Counted from the first letter of the stretch, positions 25,542-33,497 are shown. The stretch: DNA of 64,000 nt from Leucobacter rhizosphaerae (GCF_022919175.1 NZ_CP095043.1:3273835-3337834), one strand, 5' to 3'. Notes: generated by a model from the sequence alone, not told the origin. A program made the numbers and translations.

Positions 25542-26391
25542 GGGTGTCGTATACGGGCTCCCCGAGACGGAGTATCACGCGCCGAAGGATGAGCTCTCAT
25601 CGACTGGCGCGAAGCTGTTGCTCGAGTCGCCGAAGAAGTTCAAGTATCAGGTGCTCGACGGGCACCGGGTGTTCCGGCCGGCGTTCGATCTTGGCACGGC
25701 CGTGCACACGAAGGTGCTGGGTGTTGGTGCCGGGTTTATTGAGTACCCGGAAGAGCACCTGACGCCCTCGGGGAACGTATCTACGAAGGCTGCGACGGTC
25801 GAATGGGAGCGGGAGCAACGCGCTAACGGTGCGATCATCCTGACGCCGGCACAGTCGGCGCAGGCTGACGGCATGGCTGAGGCTGTGCTGCAGGAGCCGG
25901 AGTCGCGGGCGCTGTTTGAGCGTGACGGCCACTCGGAGGTGTCGATCTTCGATCAACTGCGCGGGGTGAAGCGGCGCGGGCGCATCGACTACATGCCGAC
26001 CGATGGCGGGTTCGTTGTTGATCTGAAGACCACGGTTGATGCATCGGGAAACGGGTTCCGGCGATCGGTCGAAGCTTACGGCTACCACATCCAGTACGGC
26101 CACTACATGGACATTCTCGAACGCATCACGGGCGAGAAGCGAGACATGGTTTTCGTCGTCGTGGAGAAGGAGCCACCTTATGAGGTGAACGTGATCCGGT
26201 TTGATGAGCACGAGGACTTCGCCCGGTTCGGGGAAACCGAAGCGCTGCAGGCCGTCGATGATTACGCGCGCTGCATGGAAACAGGGGAGTGGCCCGGCTA
26301 CCTGCGGAACGGCATCACGAAGATCAAACCGTCCATGCGGCTGATGTACGACTTCAACGACAAATACGAGAGCGAGGAGATCCAGGTCTAA
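25531..26391 (+). CDS. RecE-like exonuclease (PD-(D/E)XK, DUF3799 type)
   Basis: 286 aa. N-terminal YHAPKDELSSTGAKLLLESP, then FDLGTAVHTKVLG, catalytic RGRIDYMPTDGGFVVDLKTT (Asp ... D-L-K) and the following Y-H-x-Q-Y motif (YGYHIQYGHYMDIL). This is the layout of phage RecE/exonuclease VIII C-terminal nucleases that resect 5' ends for single-strand annealing. Its downstream neighbour may be the functional partner. Confidence 0.85.
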   Translation: MKREGVVYGLPETEYHAPKDELSSTGAKLLLESPKKFKYQVLDGHRVFRPAFDLGTAVHTKVLGVGAGFIEYPEEHLTPSGNVSTKAATVEWEREQRANGAIILTPAQSAQADGMAEAVLQEPESRALFERDGHSEVSIFDQLRGVKRRGRIDYMPTDGGFVVDLKTTVDASGNGFRRSVEAYGYHIQYGHYMDILERITGEKRDMVFVVVEKEPPYEVNVIRFDEHEDFARFGETEALQAVDDYARCMETGEWPGYLRNGITKIKPSMRLMYDFNDKYESEEIQV

Positions 26392-26921
26392 TGGATATCG
26401 CAACAACGACTGAACCGAAGTCTGACCAACAGAACTTCGATGACTACCAGTCCGCACCGAAGACGGTGACTGTTTCGGAGGTGAAGAAGGGCAGCGCGGA
26501 GCAGCCGGTGGAGATCCACCTGGTCGAGTTCCCCGGCCGCCCGTTCAAGCCGTCGAAGTCGATGCGGCGCGTGCTGGTCGCGGCTTGGGGCGGTGAAGCC
26601 TCAAACTACCCGGGACGCATTCTCCGGCTCTACGGCGACCCCACGGTGAAGTTCGGCGGGCAGACCGTGGGCGGCATCCGCATCTCACACATGTCGCACC
26701 TCACGGAGCCCGTGACTGTTCATCTGACGGTGACTCGCGGGAAGCGTGCACCATTCACGGTGCAGCCGATCGCGACCCCACAGGACGCGACCGCATGGCT
26801 GACCGAAGCAACCACGCTCGAGGAACTGCAGAAGGCGTGGGGGATGGTGCAACGGGCCGGCCTTGGGGCGATCGCCGAGCTCGCGAACCTGAAGGACTCG
26901 CGGAAGGCGGAGCTTCAATGA
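26391..26921 (+). CDS. Phage protein coupled to the RecE-like nuclease (candidate annealing partner)
   Basis: 176 aa; start overlaps the nuclease stop (TAATG). Not recognisable as RecT, Erf, Sak or Bet. Central beta-rich region (VLVAAWGGEASNYPGRILRL, then GGIRISHMSH), and the C-terminal ~45 residues (WLTEATTLEELQKAWGMVQ...) resemble tails found on phage recombination proteins. Annealase or nuclease-regulator role is inferred from position only. Confidence 0.55.
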   Translation: MDIATTTEPKSDQQNFDDYQSAPKTVTVSEVKKGSAEQPVEIHLVEFPGRPFKPSKSMRRVLVAAWGGEASNYPGRILRLYGDPTVKFGGQTVGGIRISHMSHLTEPVTVHLTVTRGKRAPFTVQPIATPQDATAWLTEATTLEELQKAWGMVQRAGLGAIAELANLKDSRKAELQ

Positions 26922-27040
26922 CCGTCGTGTTTGACCCGTTGCTGTCGTGCAGCGGTTGCAGTGGCCGGGGATGGATCAACATCGTCCCCGGCCTAACTCG
27001 TCCCTGTCGGTGCAGGACACAACCAATGGAGGTGGCGTGA
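26918..27040 (+). CDS. DnaJ-zinc-finger-like small protein
   Basis: 40 aa with CSGCSGRGWINI...CRCR, matching one half of a DnaJ CxxCxGxG zinc finger. ATGA and TGATG overlaps with neighbours. Confidence 0.5.
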   Translation: MTVVFDPLLSCSGCSGRGWINIVPGLTRPCRCRTQPMEVA

Positions 27041-27363
27041 TGGGTGTCCCGCTGAAAGCACGAGAGGTTGGGCCGATTTCGGGTGATGGGTTGGCGCGCA
27101 TGGCGTCCAGCGCGCTCACTGAAAGCCATCCCGGGCGGCTGCTGCCTGACCTCCCGGGAAAGGTGCACGGCATCAAGCAGCCCGGGCCTGACTGGATGGT
27201 GCAGTGTGACGACTGCCTGACGTGCTGGTCGGGGTCAACGCTTGTGTTTGTGGCGAAAGCGGCGACGTTCATAGCCGAGGTTCCGGGGGTCCGGCTGTGC
27301 AAGTCGTGCTGGAATCTGCGCGGATGGTCGGAGAACTACCACGGCTGGTATCAGAGTGAGTAA
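27040..27363 (+). CDS. Phage protein of unknown function, probable zinc ribbon
   Basis: 107 aa; CDDCLTCW and LCKSCW supply four cysteines. Start overlaps the previous stop, end overlaps the HNH gene by 8 bp. Confidence 0.55.
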   Translation: MGVPLKAREVGPISGDGLARMASSALTESHPGRLLPDLPGKVHGIKQPGPDWMVQCDDCLTCWSGSTLVFVAKAATFIAEVPGVRLCKSCWNLRGWSENYHGWYQSE

Positions 27364-27712
27364 CCGGCGCACTGGACGGATGCCTGCGCCTCATCCGGGG
27401 ATCGTCGCTGAACGTTCTGGTGGCATGTGTGAGCGGTGTTTGGTGGTCCCGGCGACGGAGATCCATCACCGCCGTTACCTGTCGCGGGGCGGGAAGCACA
27501 ACCTCGCGAACCTGCTGCACCTTTGCGGCAACGGAAACTTCGAGGGCTGCCACGGTGAGGCACACACCGGCATCGGTGGCGAGGTCGGCACATCCATTTC
27601 GCGGCACAACCCGCGCCCGGAATCGGCGATCCCGTTCACGGATCTACTCGGCCGCGAGCACTGGCTTGATGACACTGGTTTGCGGCATGACCGGCAACCA
27701 CAGCCCTACTAG
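27356..27712 (+). CDS. HNH endonuclease-like protein
   Basis: 118 aa. CERC...EIHHRRYLSRGGKHNLANLL...C..GCHGEAH is a complete HNH beta-beta-alpha metal fold with flanking zinc-binding cysteines. Located in the replication region, so possibly homing or DNA-processing rather than packaging, since a second HNH gene sits next to the terminase. Confidence 0.75.
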   Translation: MSNRRTGRMPAPHPGIVAERSGGMCERCLVVPATEIHHRRYLSRGGKHNLANLLHLCGNGNFEGCHGEAHTGIGGEVGTSISRHNPRPESAIPFTDLLGREHWLDDTGLRHDRQPQPY

Positions 27713-27726
27713 GAAGGAGGGAAACG

Positions 27727-28518
27727 ATGAGGATCCGATCGATTAAGCCGGAGTTCTGGCGGTCGCAGGACGTGGCGCGCATGGACATCGAGGACCGGTT
27801 GTTGTTCATCGGGCTTTGGTCCTATGTGGATGACAACGGGGTCGGCGAGGACCGGGTGTCTCAGGTCGCGGCGGATCTGTTCGCGGACGACATAGAGCGA
27901 GATCCTAGCGAGACATTCGCGAGAGTCTCGCGAGGATTGCTGAAACTATCTGAAGCGGGTTCCATCGCTAGATATGAGGTGTCTGGGCGGTCGTTTTTGC
28001 GGGTTGTGAACTGGTCGAAGCATCAGCGGATCGATAAGCCCAACAAGCCGCGTTTCCCGTTCGAGAATGGCGAGATTTCAACGATCTTTGACGATTCCGC
28101 GACACCCTCGCGAGACTCTCGCGAGATCCTCGCGCCTGGAACAAGGGAACAGAGGAACAAGGGAACAGAGGAACAAGGGAACAAGGGAACAGGCTCACGC
28201 GAGCTCGCAGTGATCGGACCGGACTTCGAACAGGTCTGGGAGACGTGGCCGAAGAAGACCGAGAAGGACCGCGCCGAGAAGGAGTACGCGAAGCACTCCC
28301 GCACGGTCCCGGACCTTGCCGATGCGGTCGCAGTGTTCGGGCGCGCGTATTCGGCGACGACGGAGAAGCAGTTCATTCCGTCGCTCGCTTCATGGTTGCA
28401 CCGGAAACGGTGGACCGATGAACTGCCGCAACCTCGCGGTGGTGGGTCACGGGTGCAGCAGGGTTTGAGCGTTGCCGAGGAACTTAGACGATTGGAGGGC
28501 GGGGATGCAGGCGAGTGA
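27727..28518 (+). CDS. Phage replication initiation protein (winged-helix)
   Basis: 263 aa. N-terminal ~115 residues (MRIRSIKPEFWRSQDVARMD, RLLFIGLWSYVDDNGVG, FLRVVNWSKHQRIDKP) are the winged-helix typical of actinophage replication initiators; the linker 130-155 is Gly/Thr/Glu/Gln-rich; the C-terminal ~85 residues resemble the DnaD/helicase-loader-contact domain. GGAAGGAGGGAAACG precedes the ATG. The gene contains palindromes and tandem 8-mers that may be the phage origin. Confidence 0.75.
   Translation: MRIRSIKPEFWRSQDVARMDIEDRLLFIGLWSYVDDNGVGEDRVSQVAADLFADDIERDPSETFARVSRGLLKLSEAGSIARYEVSGRSFLRVVNWSKHQRIDKPNKPRFPFENGEISTIFDDSATPSRDSREILAPGTREQRNKGTEEQGNKGTGSRELAVIGPDFEQVWETWPKKTEKDRAEKEYAKHSRTVPDLADAVAVFGRAYSATTEKQFIPSLASWLHRKRWTDELPQPRGGGSRVQQGLSVAEELRRLEGGDAGE
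27917..28193. other. Candidate phage replication origin inside the initiator gene
   Basis: Two 17-bp palindromes TCGCGAGA-N-TCTCGCGA (27917-27933 and 28108-28124) followed by seven tandem copies of GGAACARR (28138-28193). Iterons plus an A-rich direct-repeat tract inside the initiator gene resemble the lambda O/ori arrangement. Confidence 0.5.
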
Positions 28519-28936
28519 GGTTGCCGAGTTGTTGGCGCTCGCTTCGGCGTACGACAACCGGAACGTGACGAAGGAAGCGGCGGTCGGTTGGAAGGTCGCG
28601 ATCGATTCGCAGATCCCGGACCTTGAGGTGGGGTTGGCGCGGGAGGTGATCATTGATCACTTTGCGACGTCGGGGGAGTACTTCACGGTGAAGCATCTGA
28701 TTGATGGGGCGAAGGCTCGGTTGCGTCGATTGCCGAAGCAGGTGATGGATGATGTGCGGGCTGCTAAGGCGCGCGGACTGGTGGAGGGTTCGTGGCCTCG
28801 AGCTACTCCGCTGACCCCGGAGGTGCAGGCGCGGTTGGATACGGCGCGTGCCGTGGATCGTGAGACGGCGGCACAGTACGCGGTTGAGGGACCGAACGTC
28901 TCCACGCTCGCTCTGAACGTGGGGAGGCGACCGTGA
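28505..28936 (+). CDS. Phage replication-associated protein of unknown function
   Basis: 143 aa, ATG 28505 overlapping the initiator gene end by 14 bp, with GGAGGGCGGGG upstream. Helical; N-terminal ~90 residues (EVAELLALASAYDNRNVT... VKHLIDGAKARLRRLP) match small proteins that follow initiator genes in actinophages and may be helicase loaders. Inference from position. Confidence 0.6.
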   Translation: MQASEVAELLALASAYDNRNVTKEAAVGWKVAIDSQIPDLEVGLAREVIIDHFATSGEYFTVKHLIDGAKARLRRLPKQVMDDVRAAKARGLVEGSWPRATPLTPEVQARLDTARAVDRETAAQYAVEGPNVSTLALNVGRRP

Positions 28937-29175
28937 CCGCGACCGTGCAGGTGTCTCTGCCCGGGCCGTTGGTCTGGGATCTCTGGAAGATCGCGGAGGC
29001 TCGGGGCATCCCGGTGGCTGATGTGATCCGTGAGGGGCTGGCCCCCGCCCGAACGTGGTGCCCGATCAGACGGCACTCACTCGAGCACGGGTCACTGACC
29101 TCGTGGAGCAGGGCTGGGACGACGGAAGTATCGCGGTCAAGTTGGACCGCACCCGCGGGTACGTCGCTGATGTGA
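28933..29175 (+). CDS. Small DNA-binding-like protein, 5' part of an apparently split gene
   Basis: GTG start overlapping the previous stop. Residues 1-37 (VSLPGPLVWDLWKIAEARGI, then PVADVIREGLAP) look like a ribbon-helix-helix or short HTH. After the CCCCC run at 29042-29046 the frame degenerates into Ser/Arg/Trp-rich sequence, while the -1 frame continues with protein-like sequence (next entry). Either a frameshift mutation, a sequencing error or a recoding site. Confidence 0.45.
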   Translation: MTATVQVSLPGPLVWDLWKIAEARGIPVADVIREGLAPARTWCPIRRHSLEHGSLTSWSRAGTTEVSRSSWTAPAGTSLM

Positions 29176-29225
29176 GGCGGCGTGCGGGGATGAAAGCAAA
29201 CAAGAGAGGGATGGTGGCCGGGTGA
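29055..29225 (+). CDS. HTH-like protein in the -1 frame (3' part of the split gene or an overlapping gene)
   Basis: 56 aa from GTG 29055: TALTRARVTDLVEQGWDDGS then IAVKLDRTRGYVADVRRRAG, a convincing helix-turn-helix. The stop overlaps the next gene's GTG (TGA/GTG). No good ribosome-binding site directly precedes the GTG, so fusion with the upstream frame is more likely than independent initiation. Confidence 0.5.
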   Translation: MVPDQTALTRARVTDLVEQGWDDGSIAVKLDRTRGYVADVRRRAGMKANKRGMVAG

Positions 29226-29470
29226 CGGTGACGTTGTTTAGTAAGCCGTCGTGTGTGCAGTGCACGGCGACAGCGCGGGCGTTCAAGGAGCGTGGAATCG
29301 CGCATGTGGTGCGTGACCTGTCTGAAGAGGTGGACGCGTTGGAGCTCGTGAAGGGCCTGGGTTACATGCAGGCCCCGGTGGTTGTGACGGACGACGAACA
29401 CTGGTCGGGCTTCCGCCCGGACCGTATCAACGAATTGGCAGAACGAATCAAGGAGGGCGGCGATGGATGA
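29222..29470 (+). CDS. NrdH-like glutaredoxin/redoxin
   Basis: 82 aa thioredoxin-fold protein with active-site CVQC at 11-14, TARAFKERGI helix, cis-Pro segment QAPVVV and SGFRPDRI. NrdH reduces class Ib ribonucleotide reductase. No nrdEF in the window, so the phage probably boosts the host enzyme. Confidence 0.88.
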   Translation: MTVTLFSKPSCVQCTATARAFKERGIAHVVRDLSEEVDALELVKGLGYMQAPVVVTDDEHWSGFRPDRINELAERIKEGGDG

Positions 29471-29630
29471 AAAGAAGCTCCGGCAGATGGTTGCCGATCT
29501 CGTGGACCCGGATGATTGTTGGTTCGATCATCACGGCGGGTGTCAGGCCCACGGATACCTGAGCCTAAAGCCGGGGGAGCTTTGCCCCCATGAAGAAGCG
29601 AAGCAATGGCTGAAAGAAGGAGAGAACTAA
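29463..29630 (+). CDS. Small Cys/His-rich phage protein
   Basis: 55 aa; CWFDHHGGCQAHGYLSLKPG, then ELCPHEEAKQWL: three Cys and several His could bind zinc. GGAGG upstream; overlaps both neighbours. Confidence 0.55.
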   Translation: MDEKKLRQMVADLVDPDDCWFDHHGGCQAHGYLSLKPGELCPHEEAKQWLKEGEN

Positions 29631-30103
29631 TGGCAGGTGAACCGCTCATCACGGTTGTAGGCAATTTGGTGGCTGATCCGGAGCCGCGTGTTTCGCAGGC
29701 GGGGAAGTCGTGGGTGACGTTCCGTATCGCGTCGACGCCGCGGGTGCGTGACCGTCAGTCGGGGGATTGGTCGGATGGTGAGGCGCTCTGGCTGGGGTGC
29801 CGCGCTTACGGCGAGTACGCCGACAACATTGCCGCGACGCTGACGAAGGGCATGCGTGTCATCGTGCAGGGTCGGCTCACGCAGCAGACGTACGAGAAGG
29901 ACGGGCAGCAGCGCACGGCGTTGAACCTCGAGGTTGAAGAGGTTGGCCCGTCGCTCCGGTTCGCGACGGCACAGGTCACGCGCGGACAAGCCCGCAGTGG
30001 GGGTTCTGGCGGTGTTTCGGGTGCTGGTGCGACCGGACAGGCGCAGAACGAGTGGAACGCGCCACAGGGCGGCGGAGGGTTTGACGACGAGCAGCCCTTC
30101 TGA
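29630..30103 (+). CDS. ssb: Single-stranded DNA-binding protein
   Basis: 157 aa. OB fold (residues 1-105: ITVVGNLVADPEPRVSQAGK, WVTFRIASTPR, GMRVIVQGRLTQQTYEKDGQ), Gly-rich linker and the acidic partner-binding tip DDEQPF at the C-terminus. TAATG start overlap with the preceding gene. Confidence 0.93.
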   Translation: MAGEPLITVVGNLVADPEPRVSQAGKSWVTFRIASTPRVRDRQSGDWSDGEALWLGCRAYGEYADNIAATLTKGMRVIVQGRLTQQTYEKDGQQRTALNLEVEEVGPSLRFATAQVTRGQARSGGSGGVSGAGATGQAQNEWNAPQGGGGFDDEQPF

Positions 30104-30122
30104 CCCCCAACAATCGATAGGT

Positions 30123-30148
30123 AGCGCCCTAGAGATGGGGCGCTTTTT
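30123..30148 (+). terminator. Intrinsic terminator after ssb
   Basis: AGCGCCC-8 nt-GGGCGCT stem followed by TTTTTC, 20 bp after the ssb stop and 22 bp before the next ATG, so it may act as an attenuator within the operon. Confidence 0.75.
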
Positions 30149-30169
30149 CATGCCCGAGAGGGGGCCAGG

Positions 30170-30964
30170 ATGACCCAGATTGCGCCGCCGATCCCATACT
30201 TTGGCGGCAAACAGAAGATCGCTTCGAAGATCACCGCGCTGTTTCCCGAGCATTCGGGGTACATCGAACCGTTCGCTGGCGGGCTGAGTGTCCTCTTCGC
30301 GAAGTGCCCAAGTCGACTTGAGGTGGTGAACGATCTCAATGGGCACATCGTTGCCTTCTGGCGGGTGCTCCGAGATTATCCAGAAGCTCTGCAGCGGGCG
30401 TGCGATCTCACGCCGCACGCCCGCGAAGAGTTCTCGCTAGCAGATCTGGCAGAAGACGTATCCGACATCGAGCGGGCGCGTCGTGTGTGGGTGCTGATGA
30501 CACAAGGAAGGTCAGCGATATGGGCCTCCACCGGGTGGCGTCACTATCAGGACGGTGCCGCACCCACGGCATTCGAGAAGTACATGAGTGCTTACCGGGA
30601 CCGGATGCACCCTGCCGCGGAGCGCTTGCGAACGGTGCAGATTGAGCACCGGCCAGCTGCGGAGATCATCGACAGTTACGGCAAGCACAGCGCGAACTTG
30701 CTTTATGTTGACCCGCCCTACATTGGCGAGACGAGGGGGAGTGGGCAAAGGTACGGGGTCGAGATGAAGAGCCTCGAGATGCATCAAGAGATGCTCGATC
30801 TTCTCCGCGAAACGAAAGCGAGAGTTGCCCTGTCTGGGTATTCGCACCCTCTGTACGAGGAGGAGCTCTCAGATTGGCAGCGGGTGGAGATCAGCGCGAA
30901 AACCCAAGTATCTGCACGACGCGAAATCGTGTGGATGAACTACCAGCCAGACGGATGGCTGTGA
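30170..30964 (+). CDS. DNA adenine N6-methyltransferase (D12/Dam class)
   Basis: 264 aa. AdoMet motif PPIPYFGGKQKIA at ~6-18, EPFAGGLSVLF (motif I partner), VVNDLNGHIVAFW and catalytic motif IV DPPY at 181-184. The D12 class includes Dam and phage modification enzymes that protect DNA from host restriction. Followed by a cytosine methyltransferase-like gene. Confidence 0.9.
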   Translation: MTQIAPPIPYFGGKQKIASKITALFPEHSGYIEPFAGGLSVLFAKCPSRLEVVNDLNGHIVAFWRVLRDYPEALQRACDLTPHAREEFSLADLAEDVSDIERARRVWVLMTQGRSAIWASTGWRHYQDGAAPTAFEKYMSAYRDRMHPAAERLRTVQIEHRPAAEIIDSYGKHSANLLYVDPPYIGETRGSGQRYGVEMKSLEMHQEMLDLLRETKARVALSGYSHPLYEEELSDWQRVEISAKTQVSARREIVWMNYQPDGWL

Positions 30965-31022
30965 TTTTTGTACCCGAGGGGGTGGCTGTGTGTCACCCCC
31001 TCAACCACGAAAGGAGACAGGC

Positions 31023-31169
31023 GTGAAACCGGGAGTCAAAGCCAGCGACGCGAGCGAAATGGGCGCTGCAATCCGCGAGGCCGAAGACAGAAGGAGCCTC
31101 AACGAAGCGATTGAGAACGGTTGGCCAATCACTCGACCCGTGCAGGAAGGGGACGAATCATGCCAGTGA
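31023..31169 (+). CDS. Small phage protein of unknown function
   Basis: 48 aa, GTG start with AAGGAGACAGGC upstream. Charged helix SDASEMGAAIREAEDRRSLN. Overlaps the methyltransferase start by 10 bp. Confidence 0.5.
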   Translation: MKPGVKASDASEMGAAIREAEDRRSLNEAIENGWPITRPVQEGDESCQ

Positions 31170-31918
31170 TGCTCGATATATGCTGCCGGCGCGGTGGCGC
31201 AGGAGAGGGCTATAGGCGTGCGGGTTGGACGATGATCGGTGTTGATCGTGACGCGTTCGACTACCCGTGCGGTGACTTCTACCAGATGGATGGGATTGAA
31301 GCGCTCGAACATGTGCTGCACGACGAGGGACGTTTCGACGGGATCCCGATCGATGCGATCCACATGTCTTGGCCGTGCCAAAGGTGGGCGACCTCGACCG
31401 CGGATGCGGACAAGCACCCTGACCTGATCACCCCGGCACGTCCGCTGCTCGAGCAAATCGGGCTTCCGTACGTCATGGAGAACGTGCCCGCTGCGCCGTT
31501 GATCGACCCGGTGATGCTGTGCGGGTCGTCGTTCTTCTGGGAGGGCCGCGAGCTCGGGGTTCGCCGGCATCGGATGTTCGAAACTAACTTCCCACTCAGG
31601 AAGCGGCCCAACTGCCAGCACAAGGCGCAGGGGACACCGGTCGGGGTGTACGGCGATCATCCGGACACTCGTGAGTACTTCCGTCCGGACGGCACACGAC
31701 GGGGCGCGAAGGCCACCTCGCTCGAGCAGGCGCAGCGGGCGATGGGTATCGACTGGATGGAGTGGGGCGACCTGAAAGAAGCGATCCCGCCCGCGTACAC
31801 GTTCTGGATCGGGGAGCAACTGATGGAGCAAACCCCGTTGACCCCTACCCAACTCTCCACCCTGACCCGTTTCGGTGTCACTGCTGGCGACCTGAACCTT
31901 GAAAGGACAACACCATGA
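31160..31918 (+). CDS. DNA cytosine methyltransferase-like protein
   Basis: 252 aa. Motif I-like LDICCRRGGAGEGYRRAGW with VGVDRD-type acidic end (GVDRD), motif IV SWPCQRWATST with catalytic Cys ~73, motif VI PYVMENVP (ENV) and motif VIII-like RRHRMFETN. Smaller than host Dcm and without an obvious target-recognition domain, as in phage orphan enzymes. Start MPVMLD at 31160 places motif I at the N-terminus. Confidence 0.78.
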   Translation: MPVMLDICCRRGGAGEGYRRAGWTMIGVDRDAFDYPCGDFYQMDGIEALEHVLHDEGRFDGIPIDAIHMSWPCQRWATSTADADKHPDLITPARPLLEQIGLPYVMENVPAAPLIDPVMLCGSSFFWEGRELGVRRHRMFETNFPLRKRPNCQHKAQGTPVGVYGDHPDTREYFRPDGTRRGAKATSLEQAQRAMGIDWMEWGDLKEAIPPAYTFWIGEQLMEQTPLTPTQLSTLTRFGVTAGDLNLERTTP

Positions 31919-32151
31919 GTGAATACACGCCAACGACGGAGGAGGTTCGGAGTGCGGCAGCAACGCTGAACATGTGCCGGTACTCGGAGTTCGACCGTTG
32001 GTTGGCTGAGGTGGAGCGTGCATCCGCCGAGAAAGCATGGGACGAGGCCTGCCGTGATACCGAGCAGTACTACAAGCGCACGGTGGTGGGGATCCCGGGG
32101 GTCGATCCCATCAAGGCACCCATGAACCCGTACCGACGAGAGGATGCGTGA
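31915..32151 (+). CDS. Phage protein of unknown function
   Basis: 78 aa, ATGA overlap with the upstream methyltransferase. Tyr/Glu-rich, soluble (MSEYTPTTEEVRSAAATLNM). No family recognised. Confidence 0.6.
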   Translation: MSEYTPTTEEVRSAAATLNMCRYSEFDRWLAEVERASAEKAWDEACRDTEQYYKRTVVGIPGVDPIKAPMNPYRREDA

Positions 32152-32510
32152 TGTCTGACCTGGATCTTGACCGGATGACGTCCGATGCAACGTTTGCGCT
32201 CGCCCGTTCAATTCATGGCAAGAGTGCGGACCATGAGGACCACGACTACTACCGGAAGCATGCTGGCGTTGCGCTTGATGCTGTGGTCCCGGCTATGATC
32301 GCCCGCGTGCGGGAGCTTGAAGCGTCCATCGAACGAGTGAAGGCGCTGCACCGAAGTGTCCCTGCGCGCTACTTCGGAACAGACCTGAACCCATCACGCC
32401 AGTTTGACTGTTGGTGCTGTGGAGAGGGAAAGAAGTGGCCGTGCCCAACGATCCGCGCCCTGTCCCCGTCTCTGGTGGTAGGGCATGACGAAGAAAGGGG
32501 AGAAGGATGA
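32151..32510 (+). CDS. Phage protein of unknown function with C-terminal Cys pair
   Basis: 119 aa (a GTG three bases upstream is also possible). Helical middle with RVRELEASIERVKALHR and a C-terminal FDCWCCGEGKKWPC zinc-like site. This layout is common in small actinophage proteins of unknown role. Confidence 0.6.
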   Translation: MSDLDLDRMTSDATFALARSIHGKSADHEDHDYYRKHAGVALDAVVPAMIARVRELEASIERVKALHRSVPARYFGTDLNPSRQFDCWCCGEGKKWPCPTIRALSPSLVVGHDEERGEG

Positions 32511-32704
32511 GCAAGCGATTCACTGTTCAACGGCCGCCAAACGTGAAGGACGGCCTCACGGAACACGAGGTCGGTGCTGATGAGATGCGAACAAACGGCG
32601 GTGCGCTTGAGTTCTGGATCGGCGGAGAACTCAACGTCGCTTACGGACCCGGCTTCTGGGTCAATGCATGGTTCGAATATGACGAGGGAGAGCCCGATGA
32701 CTGA
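32507..32704 (+). CDS. Small phage protein of unknown function
   Basis: 65 aa, ATGA overlap; GGAGAAGGATGAGC supplies the ribosome-binding site. Beta-rich, acidic C-terminus. No family recognised. Confidence 0.55.
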   Translation: MSKRFTVQRPPNVKDGLTEHEVGADEMRTNGGALEFWIGGELNVAYGPGFWVNAWFEYDEGEPDD

Positions 32705-33260
32705 CGCAGAGAAGCGCGAACTGATCGAGGAGCTTCGTGACTACGCGACTGCGCTGCGAGCGAGTATCCACGTCCACCACAGGGGTGCCGACTTGATCGA
32801 GAAAGGCGCTGATGCTCTCGAAGAGTCACTGACCGGCAGCGAAACCGGGGACGGCGAAGGCGCGGCAAAGTACGCTGAAGGGAGATTGGTGACAGAGGAA
32901 GGCGGGCACATGTTCGGCGAACTAGATCGTGAAACCATGCGGGAGGCGATTGCAAACCTGATTCCCCTTGATCTGATCCACGACAAGGGGCGGGAAGGCC
33001 AACCGCAAGACGTGTTCGAGGTCGCTGACCGGATTCTCGCTGCCCTCGCAGATATGCGAGCCGGCATTGAGATAGAGAAGTGGGAGTACGGCGTCTCGTT
33101 GAACGGCGCTCGACCTGCGGCTACTCATGATCTCAAGGCTGCGATCTTATTCAAAGACGAGTATCTGCGGCATGAATCACCAGATAACGTTCGACTGCTC
33201 CGACGAACTCCCGGGCTGACCGCCAATCCCGGCCCGTGGGAGGTGGTCCCTGATGTGTGA
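32697..33260 (+). CDS. Phage protein of unknown function
   Basis: 187 aa, ATG overlapping the preceding gene's end. N-terminal helix (AEKRELIEELRDYATALRAS), middle ETMREAIANLIPLDLIHDKG (a segment shared by many small actinophage proteins) and a C-terminal beta region with RTPGLTANPGPWEVVP. Function unknown. Confidence 0.6.
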   Translation: MTDAEKRELIEELRDYATALRASIHVHHRGADLIEKGADALEESLTGSETGDGEGAAKYAEGRLVTEEGGHMFGELDRETMREAIANLIPLDLIHDKGREGQPQDVFEVADRILAALADMRAGIEIEKWEYGVSLNGARPAATHDLKAAILFKDEYLRHESPDNVRLLRRTPGLTANPGPWEVVPDV

Positions 33261-33290
33261 TCTTGATGCAGTACGAGTCGCCGCGGAGGC

Positions 33291-33497
33291 CTAGCGGAAG
33301 AGTTCCTCGCCTCTGTCACCGTCCGCGATCCGGCGGGCGATCGTGGCGACGTGCTCTGAGGGCTCCTGCCCAGCGGCAACGATCGCGGATCGGAGGCGGG
33401 CTTCGATTCCAGCAGCGGGCTCGTGTCCGTAGCGGTCGGCGATGTCGAAGATGATCTGTGACGAAGCGCCTTTGAGCCGAGCCATGTCGTATGCCAT
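33291..33497 (-). CDS. Small minus-strand phage protein
   Basis: 68 aa on the strand opposite to the surrounding early operon, convergent with the gene ending at 33260. ATG 33497 has AAGGTGGG upstream. Sequence ARLKGASSQIIFDIADRYGH, then EARLRSAIVAAGQEPSEHVA is protein-like and helical. No family recognised; its orientation suggests lysogenic expression. Confidence 0.5.
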   Translation of the reverse strand: MAYDMARLKGASSQIIFDIADRYGHEPAAGIEARLRSAIVAAGQEPSEHVATIARRIADGDRGEELFR

